Origin: CAWDPQ01 sp049642465
GTDB lineage: Bacteria; Acidobacteriota; Vicinamibacteria; Vicinamibacterales; 2-12-FULL-66-21
Direction of reading: 5' to 3'
Assembly (NCBI GenBank): GCA_049642465.1
Contig: JBAROV010000168.1
Span: 28,492-92,491 of the forward strand
DNA: 64,000 bases
A program made the translations under genes and the position numbers. Of the stretch, positions 51,396 to 60,421 are shown piece after piece (the stretch's first letter is position 1; every line of letters begins with the position of its first letter). A model generated the notes under the pieces. That model was not told the origin of the DNA and ran no database searches. It saw nothing but the letters and a program-made list of their open reading frames with translations.

Positions 51396-52526
51396 TTGCC
51401 CGTCGAGCTGCCAATGTTGACCCTGATGCTTCATGGGCGCGCTGTGCGCGCAGGTGTGCTGGTCCTGACACTCGGGCTTCCCGTTCGCCTGTCTGCGCAG
51501 GACTCGCAGCTGACCGCGCGCGACGCGTGGGCGGCGTTGCAGCGCGGCGACGCGTCGAAGGCGGCCGCAATCTTTCGTGAGGAACTCGATCGCTCGCCCC
51601 AGAATCCCACGCTGCATTTCGGCAGCGCCTACGCATCCCTCGCGCTCGGCCGCACCGACGCGGCGATTTCGTCGCTCAAGCGCGCCATCGAATTCAACCC
51701 AAGGTTCGTCGAAGCGATGGTGCTCCTCTCGCAGGTCGCATATCAGAGCGGCGACCTCGATCTGGCGCTCCGCACGCTGGAGAAGGCCGCGGCACTCGCG
51801 CCTCGGAACGCTGACATCGCAAACCAGCTCGCAGAGTGGCGCAAAGAATCGTCCCTGCACCAGAGCTTTCAGACGCAGCCGGGTATCCGATTCAACATCC
51901 TGTTCGAGGGGCCGGCGCAAAAGGCACTGAGCGATCGCGTGTCGGCGCTGCTCGAGAATGCGTACTGGAACATCGGTCAGACGCTGAACATCTTTCCGGG
52001 AGAAGCGCTCAGCGTCATTCTGTATTCGAACAAGCAGTTTCAGGACATCACACGTGCGCCCGCGTGGGCCGGCGGCGGTTTCGACGGCCGCATCCGGATC
52101 CCGGTCAGCGGGGCACTGAAGGCCCCCCAGTTGCTCGACCGCGTCGTGACGCACGAGTACGTTCACGCCGTGCTGCGCGCTGCTGCGCCTGCCGGACTGC
52201 CGGCGTGGATCAATGAGGGGCTGGCAAGCTACCTCGAAGCGAGCGATAAGGCGTGGGCTCCAGCCCTGTTGCGCAAAGCGGACGGGCGGATTCCGCTCGA
52301 GGATCTCGTGGAGGGATTTGGTAGATTCGACGGCCCCACCTCGGCGGTTGCCTACGCGGAGAGCCAGATTGCCGCTCAGTTGTTATGCGAACGCCTCGGC
52401 ACCAGCATCGGCCCGTTCATTCAGATGCTGGGGAATGGACACACGGTGGATCAGGCACTGAGCACGCACGGCGTGCGCCCCGAGCAGTTCTATACCGAAT
52501 GGCGGAGACGGGTCGGGATCAAGTAA
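51396..52526 (+). CDS. Secreted TPR protein with gluzincin-type (peptidase MA-like) domain
   Basis: 376 aa from a TTG with GGAGGGG 8 nt upstream; an ATG at 51414 or 51426 is possible. Signal peptide AVRAGVLVLTLGLPVRLSAQ. Residues 40-150 are three TPR repeats. Residues 245-280 hold HEYVHAVL (His253, Glu254, His257) and WINEGLASYL (Glu274), the HExxH...E zinc site. A periplasmic protease is likely. Divergent from the NRPS operon. Confidence 0.88.
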   Translation: MPVELPMLTLMLHGRAVRAGVLVLTLGLPVRLSAQDSQLTARDAWAALQRGDASKAAAIFREELDRSPQNPTLHFGSAYASLALGRTDAAISSLKRAIEFNPRFVEAMVLLSQVAYQSGDLDLALRTLEKAAALAPRNADIANQLAEWRKESSLHQSFQTQPGIRFNILFEGPAQKALSDRVSALLENAYWNIGQTLNIFPGEALSVILYSNKQFQDITRAPAWAGGGFDGRIRIPVSGALKAPQLLDRVVTHEYVHAVLRAAAPAGLPAWINEGLASYLEASDKAWAPALLRKADGRIPLEDLVEGFGRFDGPTSAVAYAESQIAAQLLCERLGTSIGPFIQMLGNGHTVDQALSTHGVRPEQFYTEWRRRVGIK

Positions 52527-52551
52527 CGTTTCGGGGCTCGGGCTCGCGGGT

Positions 52552-53787
52552 TCAGGGCTTCACTTGTCCGAAATACTCGAAAAAGACTTCGGCCAGCGAC
52601 GCACCGTACGCTTGCCAGTGTCGCGCGGAGGGATAGTCCTTCACGCCGGCGATCCAGTTGCAGTTGAATTCGTGGACGACCGCGTCGATGCCGTAGCGTT
52701 CGAGCCAGCCGTCGCCGAGCGTGCCGCTGTTGCGAAACGCCGAGTTGGTGCTGCCTTCCGTGAACCAGGTCTTCTGCCGCAGCAGTGCCTCCAGGATGCC
52801 CATGCGCGCGAGGTGTCGATCGAGCTGCGGCACCGGCGGACGGCTGATGTGCAGAAGTCCGCGGCCATCGTTGTGTAACTCCAGTGCGAGATGCGGTCTC
52901 CGCCCCGCGGCAATCATCCCTTCCAACCAGCGTTCGAGCGCCGCGTTCTCCGGCACAATTAGCGGATCGGCAGGCTTGTCCCAGTTGCGATTGAGATCCT
53001 TGCCCATGACATTGAAACGCGTCATGCCTCGCGCGACGCCGTCTTTGTTTGCCATGGGCAGGATGTAGAGGGCGTAGCGCCCGAGGAACCTCTTCGATTC
53101 AAGGTCGTTCTGTAACAGCCGTTCGATCAGTCCGTGCGCGACCCAACTGCTGCCCGATTCCCATGGATGCGCGCGCGCTCGCACGAATACGCGGTACGGC
53201 GCGCCCGCGTCGCCAATCCTGATGATCTCGAGTTCGCGTCCGCCAATCGTTTCGCCGATCGGCGTAATCTCGACCTGCGGATGCTGACGAATTGAAGTGA
53301 TGAGACGGCCGAGATCCGACAACCGGTAGGGTTCGAGTCGAGCAACGAACAGCGTTGGCCCCGGCATTTCCACGGACAGCCTGACTCGGTTTCCGGGCAG
53401 ACTCTCGGTCGGCACGGACTTCCAGTTCCGGCCATCGTCCGACGTGACCATCGTTTTCAGCTCGCCCGCGACCGAGCCAGGTTGCCCGTTCCAGACGTTA
53501 TCGATGTTCTTGAACTCGAATGTGAGCGTCGATCCCTGCTTCGCATGTATCCGGAAATGCACATGTCCGGCGGCACGATTGGGGGATGCACGTTCGTGGT
53601 CGTAAATCAGGTGCAGCTGGATGGTCCCGTCCGATGCAACGTCGTACCAAAGTGGCGACGCATTCTCGAAACTTGTGTCAACAAACTCGAGAGCCTGCCC
53701 TGAGCTTGTCGAAGGGGCCGGGGAAGGCGCTTGGGTGGCGCTGAACAACAAAACTGCGGACACAATGAGCGCGAAACCGAAGAGCAT
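52552..53787 (-). CDS. Secreted M14 zinc carboxypeptidase with N-terminal beta domain
   Basis: 411 aa from the ATG at 53787. Signal peptide MLFGFALIVSAVLLFSAT. Residues 34-150 are a beta-sandwich like the N-terminal domain of cytosolic-carboxypeptidase-type M14 enzymes. Zinc ligands are His207 and Glu210 in RAHPWES and His305 in LELHNDG; the catalytic Glu is in VVHEFNCNW. A REP-like repeat is embedded near residues 25-32 (TSSGQAL). It digests peptides from the C-terminus. Confidence 0.88.
   Translation of the reverse strand: MLFGFALIVSAVLLFSATQAPSPAPSTSSGQALEFVDTSFENASPLWYDVASDGTIQLHLIYDHERASPNRAAGHVHFRIHAKQGSTLTFEFKNIDNVWNGQPGSVAGELKTMVTSDDGRNWKSVPTESLPGNRVRLSVEMPGPTLFVARLEPYRLSDLGRLITSIRQHPQVEITPIGETIGGRELEIIRIGDAGAPYRVFVRARAHPWESGSSWVAHGLIERLLQNDLESKRFLGRYALYILPMANKDGVARGMTRFNVMGKDLNRNWDKPADPLIVPENAALERWLEGMIAAGRRPHLALELHNDGRGLLHISRPPVPQLDRHLARMGILEALLRQKTWFTEGSTNSAFRNSGTLGDGWLERYGIDAVVHEFNCNWIAGVKDYPSARHWQAYGASLAEVFFEYFGQVKP
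53691..53716. repeat. REP-like palindromic repeat inside a coding region
   Basis: GAGCCTGCCCTGAGCTTGTC followed by GAAGGG matches the widely seen CCTTCGACAAGCTCAGG repeat family (minus strand). It lies in frame and encodes TSSGQAL right after the signal peptide of the M14 peptidase at 52552. Confidence 0.7.
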
Positions 53788-53882
53788 TTTGACGTTCGCC
53801 CTTTCACAATAGCCCTGGGCCAACTTCTGCCAAAGCACCATTTGGCGTCAGCTCAGCCAAAAGGGTATGGTAAGGCGGTCAA

Positions 53883-54335
53883 ATGACCAACCTTCTGATT
53901 TCGGCCGGAACCGCCCTACTGCTGTTGACACCAGCCACTTCGGCCTACAGTCAGCCCGCCCCAGCGGGGCGGATAAAACTGGTTTCGGGCGAGGCCTTCG
54001 TCGTCCGACAGAACGCCTCCACCCCGGCGCAGGTGGGGGAGCACGTCTTCGTTGCCGACGGCGTACGCACCGGGAATGACGGCCGCATCGCGATCACACT
54101 TAGAGACGACACGCGCATCGCAATCGGACCGAACAGCGAGGTTCGGCTCAATACGTTCGAGTTTTCGCCGAGTGAAGGCCGCTTCGGGCTGACGCTTCGG
54201 GTTGTCCGTGGTCTGCTCGCGTACGTGTCGGGACGCATCGCCAAACTGTCCCCGGATTCCACACGCCTCGAGACGCCATCCGCCCTCGTCGGTATTCGCG
54301 GCACTCGGCTCGTCATTCAGGTGGAGACCCCCTGA
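53883..54335 (+). CDS. FecR-domain secreted protein
   Basis: 150 aa with signal peptide (LLISAGTALLLLTPATSAYSQ). GEAFVVRQN, VADGVRTGNDGRIAITLRDD, LRVVRGLLAYVSG and LETPSALVGIRGTRLVIQVE are the FecR-domain (PF04773) blocks. In this setting such proteins usually act as surface or periplasmic binding modules. Its stop overlaps the OmpA gene by 1 bp, opening a three-gene operon. Confidence 0.88.
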   Translation: MTNLLISAGTALLLLTPATSAYSQPAPAGRIKLVSGEAFVVRQNASTPAQVGEHVFVADGVRTGNDGRIAITLRDDTRIAIGPNSEVRLNTFEFSPSEGRFGLTLRVVRGLLAYVSGRIAKLSPDSTRLETPSALVGIRGTRLVIQVETP

Positions 54336-54973
54336 TGCGACGAGCAGGATCCCCGCCCTCGGCGACGGCGGCGTTTCTGGCCGCGTCGGTGGCCATCGCG
54401 TGTGGCCCGCAACGGGTACAAGCTCCCACTCCGCAGCCCCAGACACTTGTTGTTGCGCTTGCGGACGAGGGGGGCTCGTCGAGTCGAGTGATCGTGTCCA
54501 ACGCGGCCGGTTCCGTGGAACTGGACGGGACGGGAGAGGCGACGCGCATTTCGGGAGGCGCGGCACCAACGCCCGCCGCGGTGATGGACGACGCAACCGT
54601 CCAGAAGATTTTTGGCGGGACGCTCAGCGATCTGCCACGGCCCCTCCAACGATTCAACCTCTACTTCCAATTGCAGTCAGACGAGCTGACGGACGAATCA
54701 CGCGCACTTCTTCCCGAGATCGTGCGGGCGGTCAGCGAACGGCCGGTGCCTGACGTCACGGTCATCGGTCATACCGACACAACGGGTGCGTCTGCTGCGA
54801 ACTACGAGCTCGGACTGAAACGTGCGTCAGCTATTCGCTCGCTGCTCGTGTCGAGCGGTGTGAGCGACGCGCTCGTCGAGGTAGCGTCCCACGGTGAAGC
54901 GGACTTGTTGGTCACGACTCCGGACGACACCGCCGAACCCCGTAATCGTCGAGTAGAGATCACAGTGAAATGA
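54335..54973 (+). CDS. OmpA-family lipoprotein-like protein
   Basis: 212 aa. N-terminal AFLAASVAIACG has a lipobox-like Cys23. Residues 110-212 are an OmpA-C peptidoglycan-binding domain: NLYFQLQSDELTDESRALLP, VTVIGHTDTTGASAANYELG, RASAIRSLLVSSG and EPRNRRVEITVK. It would tie the complex to peptidoglycan. The ATG is in TGATG after FecR, and its TGA overlaps the ATG of the CHASE2 gene. Confidence 0.9.
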   Translation: MRRAGSPPSATAAFLAASVAIACGPQRVQAPTPQPQTLVVALADEGGSSSRVIVSNAAGSVELDGTGEATRISGGAAPTPAAVMDDATVQKIFGGTLSDLPRPLQRFNLYFQLQSDELTDESRALLPEIVRAVSERPVPDVTVIGHTDTTGASAANYELGLKRASAIRSLLVSSGVSDALVEVASHGEADLLVTTPDDTAEPRNRRVEITVK

Positions 54974-56949
54974 ACGCGCCCGACGTCGGCCACCGGCGCA
55001 ACGGATCCGTCGATCGACGGGTCGTGCTCCTCTGCGGCGTGCTCCCCGCACTCGTCGTTGCCGGGCTCGTCCTCTATCGACCCCCGGCTGTCTCACAACT
55101 GGATAACCGCGTCTTCGACGCTGTGGTGCGGTCGGTGCCGGCCCATCCGATATCAGGACGCGTGGCCGTGGTTGATATCGATGAGCGGAGTATTGCCGCC
55201 GTCGGCCAGTGGCCCTGGCGACGTGATGTAATCGCACGCCTGATTGCCCGTCTCCGAACGCTTGGCGCTGCCGTCGTGGCCTTCGACGTCGTCTTTGCGG
55301 AGTCCGACCGATACGAGGCCTTACCACCAGTCGGGATTACCGCGGCAGATGCTGCACTCGCCGATGAGATGAGGCAAGGCCGCGTGGTTCTGGGCTACGC
55401 CTTCTCGTTCGACGATGAACCGGGCGGCTCGTCTTCGGGATGCGTCTTGCACGCCCTGGATTCGCTGGTCGTGGCCGCACACACAGGCGTTCCGGAGCCT
55501 CCCGTCTTTCGTGCCACGCGCGCTACCTGCGGTCTGCCCGTGCTGGCCGAAGCTGCCGGTGCGTCAGGATTTCTCAACGCGATGCCCGACGCGGATGGCG
55601 TGCTCAGGCGCGTGCCACTGCTCATCGAGCATGATGGACGGCATTATCCTGCGCTTGCCCTCGCCGCGGTGACCGCCGCGACGGGAGAGCGTCCGATCGG
55701 GATCAGAACCGCCAACCTCAACTCGACGTCGCTGGCGTTCGCCGACTGGACTGCCCCGCTGGACGGGCGGAGCAATCTGTTGCTGCGCTACCGCGGAGCG
55801 AAGCGAACGTTCCCCTATGTCCCGGCAGCGGATGTTCTGAACGGGACCGCACCCGTCGCCGCACTCAAGGGCGCGATCGTGTTCGTCGGCGGTACCGCTC
55901 CCGGCATCCGGGAGATCGTATCGACGCCATACGACAGGCTGTTTCCGGGCGTCGAAATTCACGCGACGGTTGCGGACAATTTGCTTCGCCGGGACTTTCT
56001 GGCACGCGCTCCCGATGCGCAAACCGTCGAACTTGCCGCGGTGCTCGCACTGGGGCTCTCGATTGCGCTTCTCGCCGTCAGAGTCGGACTTCTCTGGACC
56101 AGCGCTGCCGCGGTCCTGATGCTGCTCGCCTTGTGGCCCACCGCGAGGTGGCTGCTCGAACAAAAGGGCCAATACTTCTCGCCGCTGTTTGCAGCGGGCG
56201 GGTTGTTGGCGTCGCTATCCGCAGCGACCGTCGCATGTCTCATCCAGGAACGGCGACGCGCGAAGCAGGCGACCGACGAAAAGGAAGGCGCGCGTCGGCT
56301 GATGGTTCAATCGCTGCTTTCGCTCACGGACATCCGTGACGCCGACACCGCCAGCCACTCGCGTCGTACGCAGCGCTACAGCCGACTTCTCGCGGAGCGT
56401 CTGCGCCAGCACCCGCAATTCCGCGACTATCTGACAGCGGACCGAATCAACCTCCTTTCGAGCCTCGCGCCGCTTCACGACATTGGCAAGGTTGGCGTGC
56501 CCGATCAGTTACTCCATAAACCCGGGGCCCTGACGCCGGACGAGTACCAGGAGATGAAGAAGCACCCCACCTACGGCCTTTCAGTCATCACCACGGCGCA
56601 GCGGAACGCCGGCGCGCCAGACGATCCAACATTGATGATGGCGAGGGACATTGTCTACACCCATCACGAACGGTGGGATGGCAAGGGGTATCCGCGCGGT
56701 CTCGAAGGGCCCGAGATTCCGATCGCAGGGCGAGTAATTGCGATCGTCGATGCCTACGACGCGTTGACGTCGGGACGTTGCTATCGTCACGCCCTGCCCC
56801 ACGAACAGGCGCTTCAGGTTCTCGCCGGGGGAAGCGGCTCCCAATTCGATCCCGCCGTGGTCGACGCGCTGCTCAGCGTCGCGCCGCTTTTCCAGGATGT
56901 GGCGCGTGAGGCCGGATCGATGGGTCATCGTGAGGTCGCCCTGTCCTGA
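54970..56949 (+). CDS. CHASE2-HD-GYP transmembrane c-di-GMP phosphodiesterase
   Basis: 659 aa. Helix 1 (VVLLCGVLPALVVAGLVLY), a CHASE2 sensory domain (about 45-345; VAVVDIDERSIAAVGQWPW and PGVEIHATVADNLLRRDFLA), three more helices, then HD-GYP: SHSRRTQRYSRLLAERL, PLHDIGKVGVPD (His503/Asp504), MKKHPTYG, YTHHERWDGKGYPRGLEG and IVDAYDALTSGR. All canonical residues are present. It should hydrolyse c-di-GMP in response to an outside signal, perhaps via the FecR and OmpA proteins encoded just upstream. Confidence 0.93.
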   Translation: MNAPDVGHRRNGSVDRRVVLLCGVLPALVVAGLVLYRPPAVSQLDNRVFDAVVRSVPAHPISGRVAVVDIDERSIAAVGQWPWRRDVIARLIARLRTLGAAVVAFDVVFAESDRYEALPPVGITAADAALADEMRQGRVVLGYAFSFDDEPGGSSSGCVLHALDSLVVAAHTGVPEPPVFRATRATCGLPVLAEAAGASGFLNAMPDADGVLRRVPLLIEHDGRHYPALALAAVTAATGERPIGIRTANLNSTSLAFADWTAPLDGRSNLLLRYRGAKRTFPYVPAADVLNGTAPVAALKGAIVFVGGTAPGIREIVSTPYDRLFPGVEIHATVADNLLRRDFLARAPDAQTVELAAVLALGLSIALLAVRVGLLWTSAAAVLMLLALWPTARWLLEQKGQYFSPLFAAGGLLASLSAATVACLIQERRRAKQATDEKEGARRLMVQSLLSLTDIRDADTASHSRRTQRYSRLLAERLRQHPQFRDYLTADRINLLSSLAPLHDIGKVGVPDQLLHKPGALTPDEYQEMKKHPTYGLSVITTAQRNAGAPDDPTLMMARDIVYTHHERWDGKGYPRGLEGPEIPIAGRVIAIVDAYDALTSGRCYRHALPHEQALQVLAGGSGSQFDPAVVDALLSVAPLFQDVAREAGSMGHREVALS

Positions 56950-57040
56950 GCCGCCGCGTCGATTGCAGACGTTTTTCCGTCCTTATTATTGACAACGTTG
57001 CAGCACTCGGGGAGGATCTGCCTCCAACCATCCCACGCAC

Positions 57041-57730
57041 TTGCCGATTCTCAACGTAGACGATGACGCGCCTGCGCGCTTTCTGCGTTCGCGCATTCTC
57101 GAGCGTGCGGGGTACAAAGTGCGCGAGGCGGACACTGCCGCACAAGCCGTTTCGGCGTGTCTATCGAACGAGCCGCCGCGGCTCGTACTCCTGGACGTCG
57201 CCTTGCCGGACGGCAACGGCTTCGATGTGTGCGAGCGAATCAAGGCTGCTCGCGCCGACATTCCAGTTGTCCTGATCAGCGCGGTCTACCACACCGCTCA
57301 CGCGCGGCGCGACGGGTTTCACGCCGGAGCCGACGAATACCTGCTCGCGCCTGTGCCTCCCGAGGATCTCCTGACGACAGTCGCGCGGTTTCTGCAGCCG
57401 GAACGTGCTGACCTCGACGTGCCGCTGCCCCTGGTCGTGACGGACAGCAACGGAACGATCATGTCGGCGAACGCGTCCGCCGCACGATTGCTGAATGTCA
57501 CCGCGCGAGGCCTCCAGGACCGCTCGATGCTGGCCTTCTTTGCGCCGGGCCGGGAGCGCGTTGCCTCGCTCCTCGACGGCGCCCGCCGCGGGTTCGTGAC
57601 GCAGGGCCGCGCGACGCTGCGGCCGCGCGATCGACGACCGTTCGCCGTGAACGTCGAGATCAGCGCGCCGTTCGAACGCGCCGGCGCGCTCGAATGGGTG
57701 ATCGAGCCCATCGACGAATCGGCGTCTTGA
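57041..57730 (+). CDS. Response regulator with PAS-like C-terminal domain
   Basis: 229 aa; start taken at a TTG as no better codon is in frame, GGAGG lying 26 nt upstream. Receiver: ILNVDDDAPARFLRS, phosphoacceptor Asp in LVLLDVALPDGNGF, VVLISAV and the LAPVPPEDLL end, where the usual Lys-Pro reads Ala-Pro, so the conserved Lys is absent. Residues 135-225 resemble a PAS domain (LVVTDSNGTIMSANASAARL). No DNA-binding domain. Downstream of the HD-GYP gene. Confidence 0.8.
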   Translation: MPILNVDDDAPARFLRSRILERAGYKVREADTAAQAVSACLSNEPPRLVLLDVALPDGNGFDVCERIKAARADIPVVLISAVYHTAHARRDGFHAGADEYLLAPVPPEDLLTTVARFLQPERADLDVPLPLVVTDSNGTIMSANASAARLLNVTARGLQDRSMLAFFAPGRERVASLLDGARRGFVTQGRATLRPRDRRPFAVNVEISAPFERAGALEWVIEPIDESAS

Positions 57731-57746
57731 CATGATCCACCTGACG

Positions 57747-59063
57747 TCAGTCGGGTCGTCGGGAGATGAATTCCTTCAACGACACTCCGAGCCGCTGCGC
57801 CAAATCGTCAACCGCAGGGCACAGGCGCGCTCGATCCTCCGGCCGCAGATATGTTGGCATGTAGCGCCAGCACATCGGGGCGAGGTCCTGCGTCCACGGT
57901 CGTCCGGTTTGTGCCGCATGATCCCTGATGATCTGATTGAGTCGTGCCGACGATTTCTGCGCCGAAATGTTCGCGTCAGCCCACTCTCTTGCTCGAAAGC
58001 TGCCGGAACGCTCGAGAAGCCCCTCCAATTGTCGCGCGAGACCTCTGTAGTCCAACAGCACGCCTGTCGCGTCATTGATGTAGGCCCTCGATCCGATATG
58101 GGCATCACGCATCATCGCGACCGGCGAGTCCGCGAACAACGACTCCGCCGTCGCCACACACGACCCCTCTCGCCGGCTGAGCACCAGGGACACTTTCGCA
58201 TTGGTCTGGTAGGCCGCGACTTTTTCAATATTCAGGTTCGTGCGGATGTCGAGATCTTGTTTCACGCCGAACGCACGCGCTTCCGCGCGCAGGGTATCCG
58301 CCGTGCGATCCGGCGTCGCGATGCCGAGAATCGCCACGCGGATCTTCGGAGACATTCGCGATAGCGCGTCAAAGAGCAGCCAGTGGCGCTTGAATCGTGA
58401 GAAGTTCGCGACCATCAGGAAGTCGACGGTACGCTCGCTGTGCGGCTTGGGTGAGTAGAAGCGCGGGTCGATCCAGTCGCTCGCCAGGAGGGGGAGCGGA
58501 CGGACAACCGGTGCCGCTATTTCGTAGGCCTCAATATCGCTTTCATTCGAGATGCCAAAGAACAGGGGATCGTCGCTCAATCCCGCGAAGCTGGCCATGA
58601 CCGCATAATCAGTCGGGGACCATGACGTAGCGCAGATGACGAGATATTCCTGCAGCAGGCGCCGAGCATCGCTGTGCGCGAGGATGCGCATCAGGTTGTA
58701 CTCGAACGCGATATAGATGACGCCCTTTTCGCCGTTTGGCCCCGGCGCTTTGAGGAGCAGGCTGGTCTTCAGCTCCCGTGACTGCAGGTCATAGTCCCGG
58801 TAATAGCGGTCCCACCCGATCTGTCGGGACCGGCAGAAGTCCGTCTTCGGCCCAGCGAAGTAGGGGGCCACGATGCGCCTGAGCGCGGCCTGCGCAGCTG
58901 GCCCACTCGAGCGGCGACACGCGACCAGCGCCTGAGCCACGCGCCGCTCTTCGGAGCTCAGTCTGCTGGCGGCATAGAGTAAGCGGCCCCAACTCTCAGC
59001 CGCCGCCACTGTCCGAATTTCGCGAAGCCGCCCGTGCCATCGTGCCGCGGCTCGGGTTCTCAT
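57747..59063 (-). CDS. GT4-like glycosyltransferase
   Basis: 438 aa from the ATG at 59063; a GTG at 59075 is possible, and neither has a clear ribosome site. The second half has the GT-B C-terminal pattern: FLMVANFSRFKRHWLLFDAL, VAILGIATPDRT, KVSLVLSRREGSCVATAESL (EX7E-like) and GSRAYINDATGVLLDY. The first half is unusual. Transfers a sugar from a nucleotide-sugar to an unknown acceptor. It is the last gene before the accessory region. Confidence 0.75.
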   Translation of the reverse strand: MRTRAAARWHGRLREIRTVAAAESWGRLLYAASRLSSEERRVAQALVACRRSSGPAAQAALRRIVAPYFAGPKTDFCRSRQIGWDRYYRDYDLQSRELKTSLLLKAPGPNGEKGVIYIAFEYNLMRILAHSDARRLLQEYLVICATSWSPTDYAVMASFAGLSDDPLFFGISNESDIEAYEIAAPVVRPLPLLASDWIDPRFYSPKPHSERTVDFLMVANFSRFKRHWLLFDALSRMSPKIRVAILGIATPDRTADTLRAEARAFGVKQDLDIRTNLNIEKVAAYQTNAKVSLVLSRREGSCVATAESLFADSPVAMMRDAHIGSRAYINDATGVLLDYRGLARQLEGLLERSGSFRAREWADANISAQKSSARLNQIIRDHAAQTGRPWTQDLAPMCWRYMPTYLRPEDRARLCPAVDDLAQRLGVSLKEFISRRPD

Positions 59064-59075
59064 AGTTGTGAACAC

Positions 59076-59552
59076 AGTTTAGAAAGGTAGTGACCCAGCG
59101 CCCGGTCAGGGCACCGAATGGCGCCACCCACCGAAGCCAAAACGCGGCCGTTCGGAAATCACAGGTGGACGATAGGGTGTATGGGAGACGATAGGCAGTG
59201 CTCGGGCCGTTCTGGCCATTGTCGCCAAAGAGGTTAGCACAGCGCCCGGTCTCAGCCTTTCGTCGCGCTCCGCCTCACACTACAAACCTCTTGACGCACG
59301 GCATGGTGCAACCGAAGGCGAGTGGGGTGTAATGGTGACGCGACGCGATCGCGTGCTAACTGGAACCGGCGCTCGGACTTCAACCGAGGACCTGCTGATG
59401 ACGAATCAGCTTGGACACGAAATCCGGGGAGATCGCGTGAGCCCGGGCGTGCACACTTGCCGGGAATTCGTGCCCCAGTGTGATCTCGCAGATTCGCCCG
59501 TAATCTACCGTCCGTCCCCACCCGTCCACCGGCTTCGGCTTCCGGGGATGCC
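59076..59552. other. Intergenic region at the left edge of the accessory region
   Basis: 477 bp without a convincing gene. Its only recognisable content is the degenerate tRNA-Thr 3' copy at 59361-59408. It marks the junction from the conserved chromosome to integrated DNA. Confidence 0.6.
59361..59408 (-). repeat. Degenerate copy of a tRNA-Thr(CGU) 3' end (old att site)
   Basis: 48 bp that match the copy at 61166-61213 at 45 positions. On the minus strand it carries the anticodon-loop half TTCGTCAT, a T-arm with GTTGAAG instead of GTTCAAG, and a 3' end ending GGTTCCA. The changes break T-arm and anticodon-loop consensus, so it is not a functional tRNA. The 5' half is absent. Read as an attachment-site scar. 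Confidence 0.75.
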
Positions 59553-59996
59553 TCAAGCGCTCTCACCGAAGACGTTTACGCCCGTGACGTGGAAATGCTT
59601 CGCGGCCTGCAGCATGTGGCGATCGTTCGTGTAAACCTCCTGGAAGCCATGCTCCTCGGCGCAGGCCAGGTGGAGCGCGTCACCAGATCGGACGAAGACG
59701 GTGTTTGGAAGATCGAGAACGGCCTTGCGGGCTTTTTCCAGGAGTTCAGAAGTCACACTGAACCACTGCCAGACGCCGTTCTGCTCATCTTCTTCGAAGT
59801 CTTTCAGGATCGCCGTCAGCTCTCGGCGAGTCACGTGGCGCTCTCTGACGTGGCGTTTGAGGATCGCGGCGAACTCCAGTCGCGCCAGCTCACACGAAGC
59901 GAGGCCGTCGGCGCCATAGGCGACTTCGCGGACCCGATCCGCGCCCGGCTCGTTGAGGTAGCACTTGGCGATGTACGCTGCGTCGAAATAGATCAC
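59553..59996 (-). CDS. PIN-domain toxin (VapC-like)
   Basis: 147 aa. Asp5 in MIYFDAAYIAKCYLNE, Glu41 in LARLEFAAIL, Asp106 in RSGDALHLACA and Asp125 in VYTNDRHMLQAA make the four-acid PIN nuclease site. A toxin RNase is expected. ATGA overlap with the antitoxin gene upstream. It lies between the two tRNA-Thr copies. Confidence 0.88.
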   Translation of the reverse strand: MIYFDAAYIAKCYLNEPGADRVREVAYGADGLASCELARLEFAAILKRHVRERHVTRRELTAILKDFEEDEQNGVWQWFSVTSELLEKARKAVLDLPNTVFVRSGDALHLACAEEHGFQEVYTNDRHMLQAAKHFHVTGVNVFGESA

Positions 59997-60229
59997 CGAT
60001 CCTCGCGCAGCTCGGACTGGTAGACGACGGAATCGACCGGAACCTTCGACCGTTTGCGTATCGCTGCCTCTCGGTTGGGCAGAGGCCGGCGCGTCATGGA
60101 GGCGTCAAATGGCTGAAGCGCGGCGACGCGTCGCCCGCGATCCGTGACCACGATCGGACCTCGGCTGGCAGCATGGCGGACCCACCGGCCGGTCTTCAAA
60201 TGCAGTTCACGGATCGAGATTGTCTTCAT
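59993..60229 (-). CDS. Phd/YefM-type antitoxin
   Basis: 78 aa from the ATG at 60229. KTISIRELHLKTGRWVRHAA and GPIVVTDRGRRVAALQPF are the Phd/YefM beta-alpha DNA-binding fold; the basic C-terminal half would bind the toxin. Overlaps the PIN gene. The pair should autoregulate through the promoter region at about 60230-60420. Confidence 0.85.
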   Translation of the reverse strand: MKTISIRELHLKTGRWVRHAASRGPIVVTDRGRRVAALQPFDASMTRRPLPNREAAIRKRSKVPVDSVVYQSELREDR

Positions 60230-60421
60230 GTGCACATTGTGACACATCTGCGTCCCGGATGGGAAATGAACCATTTCCTCATGCCGGCCAGCGAGGTGGC
60301 GTTGGTCTCGCCTACGCGCCACCGCAGGGAGTTATGCGTGGTAGGCTGCCCTCCGTTAGGTGCGGCGATGTCAAATGTGCGAAGACACACTCCGCGGCCA
60401 CACCATGGCGGCGAGGAGAAC

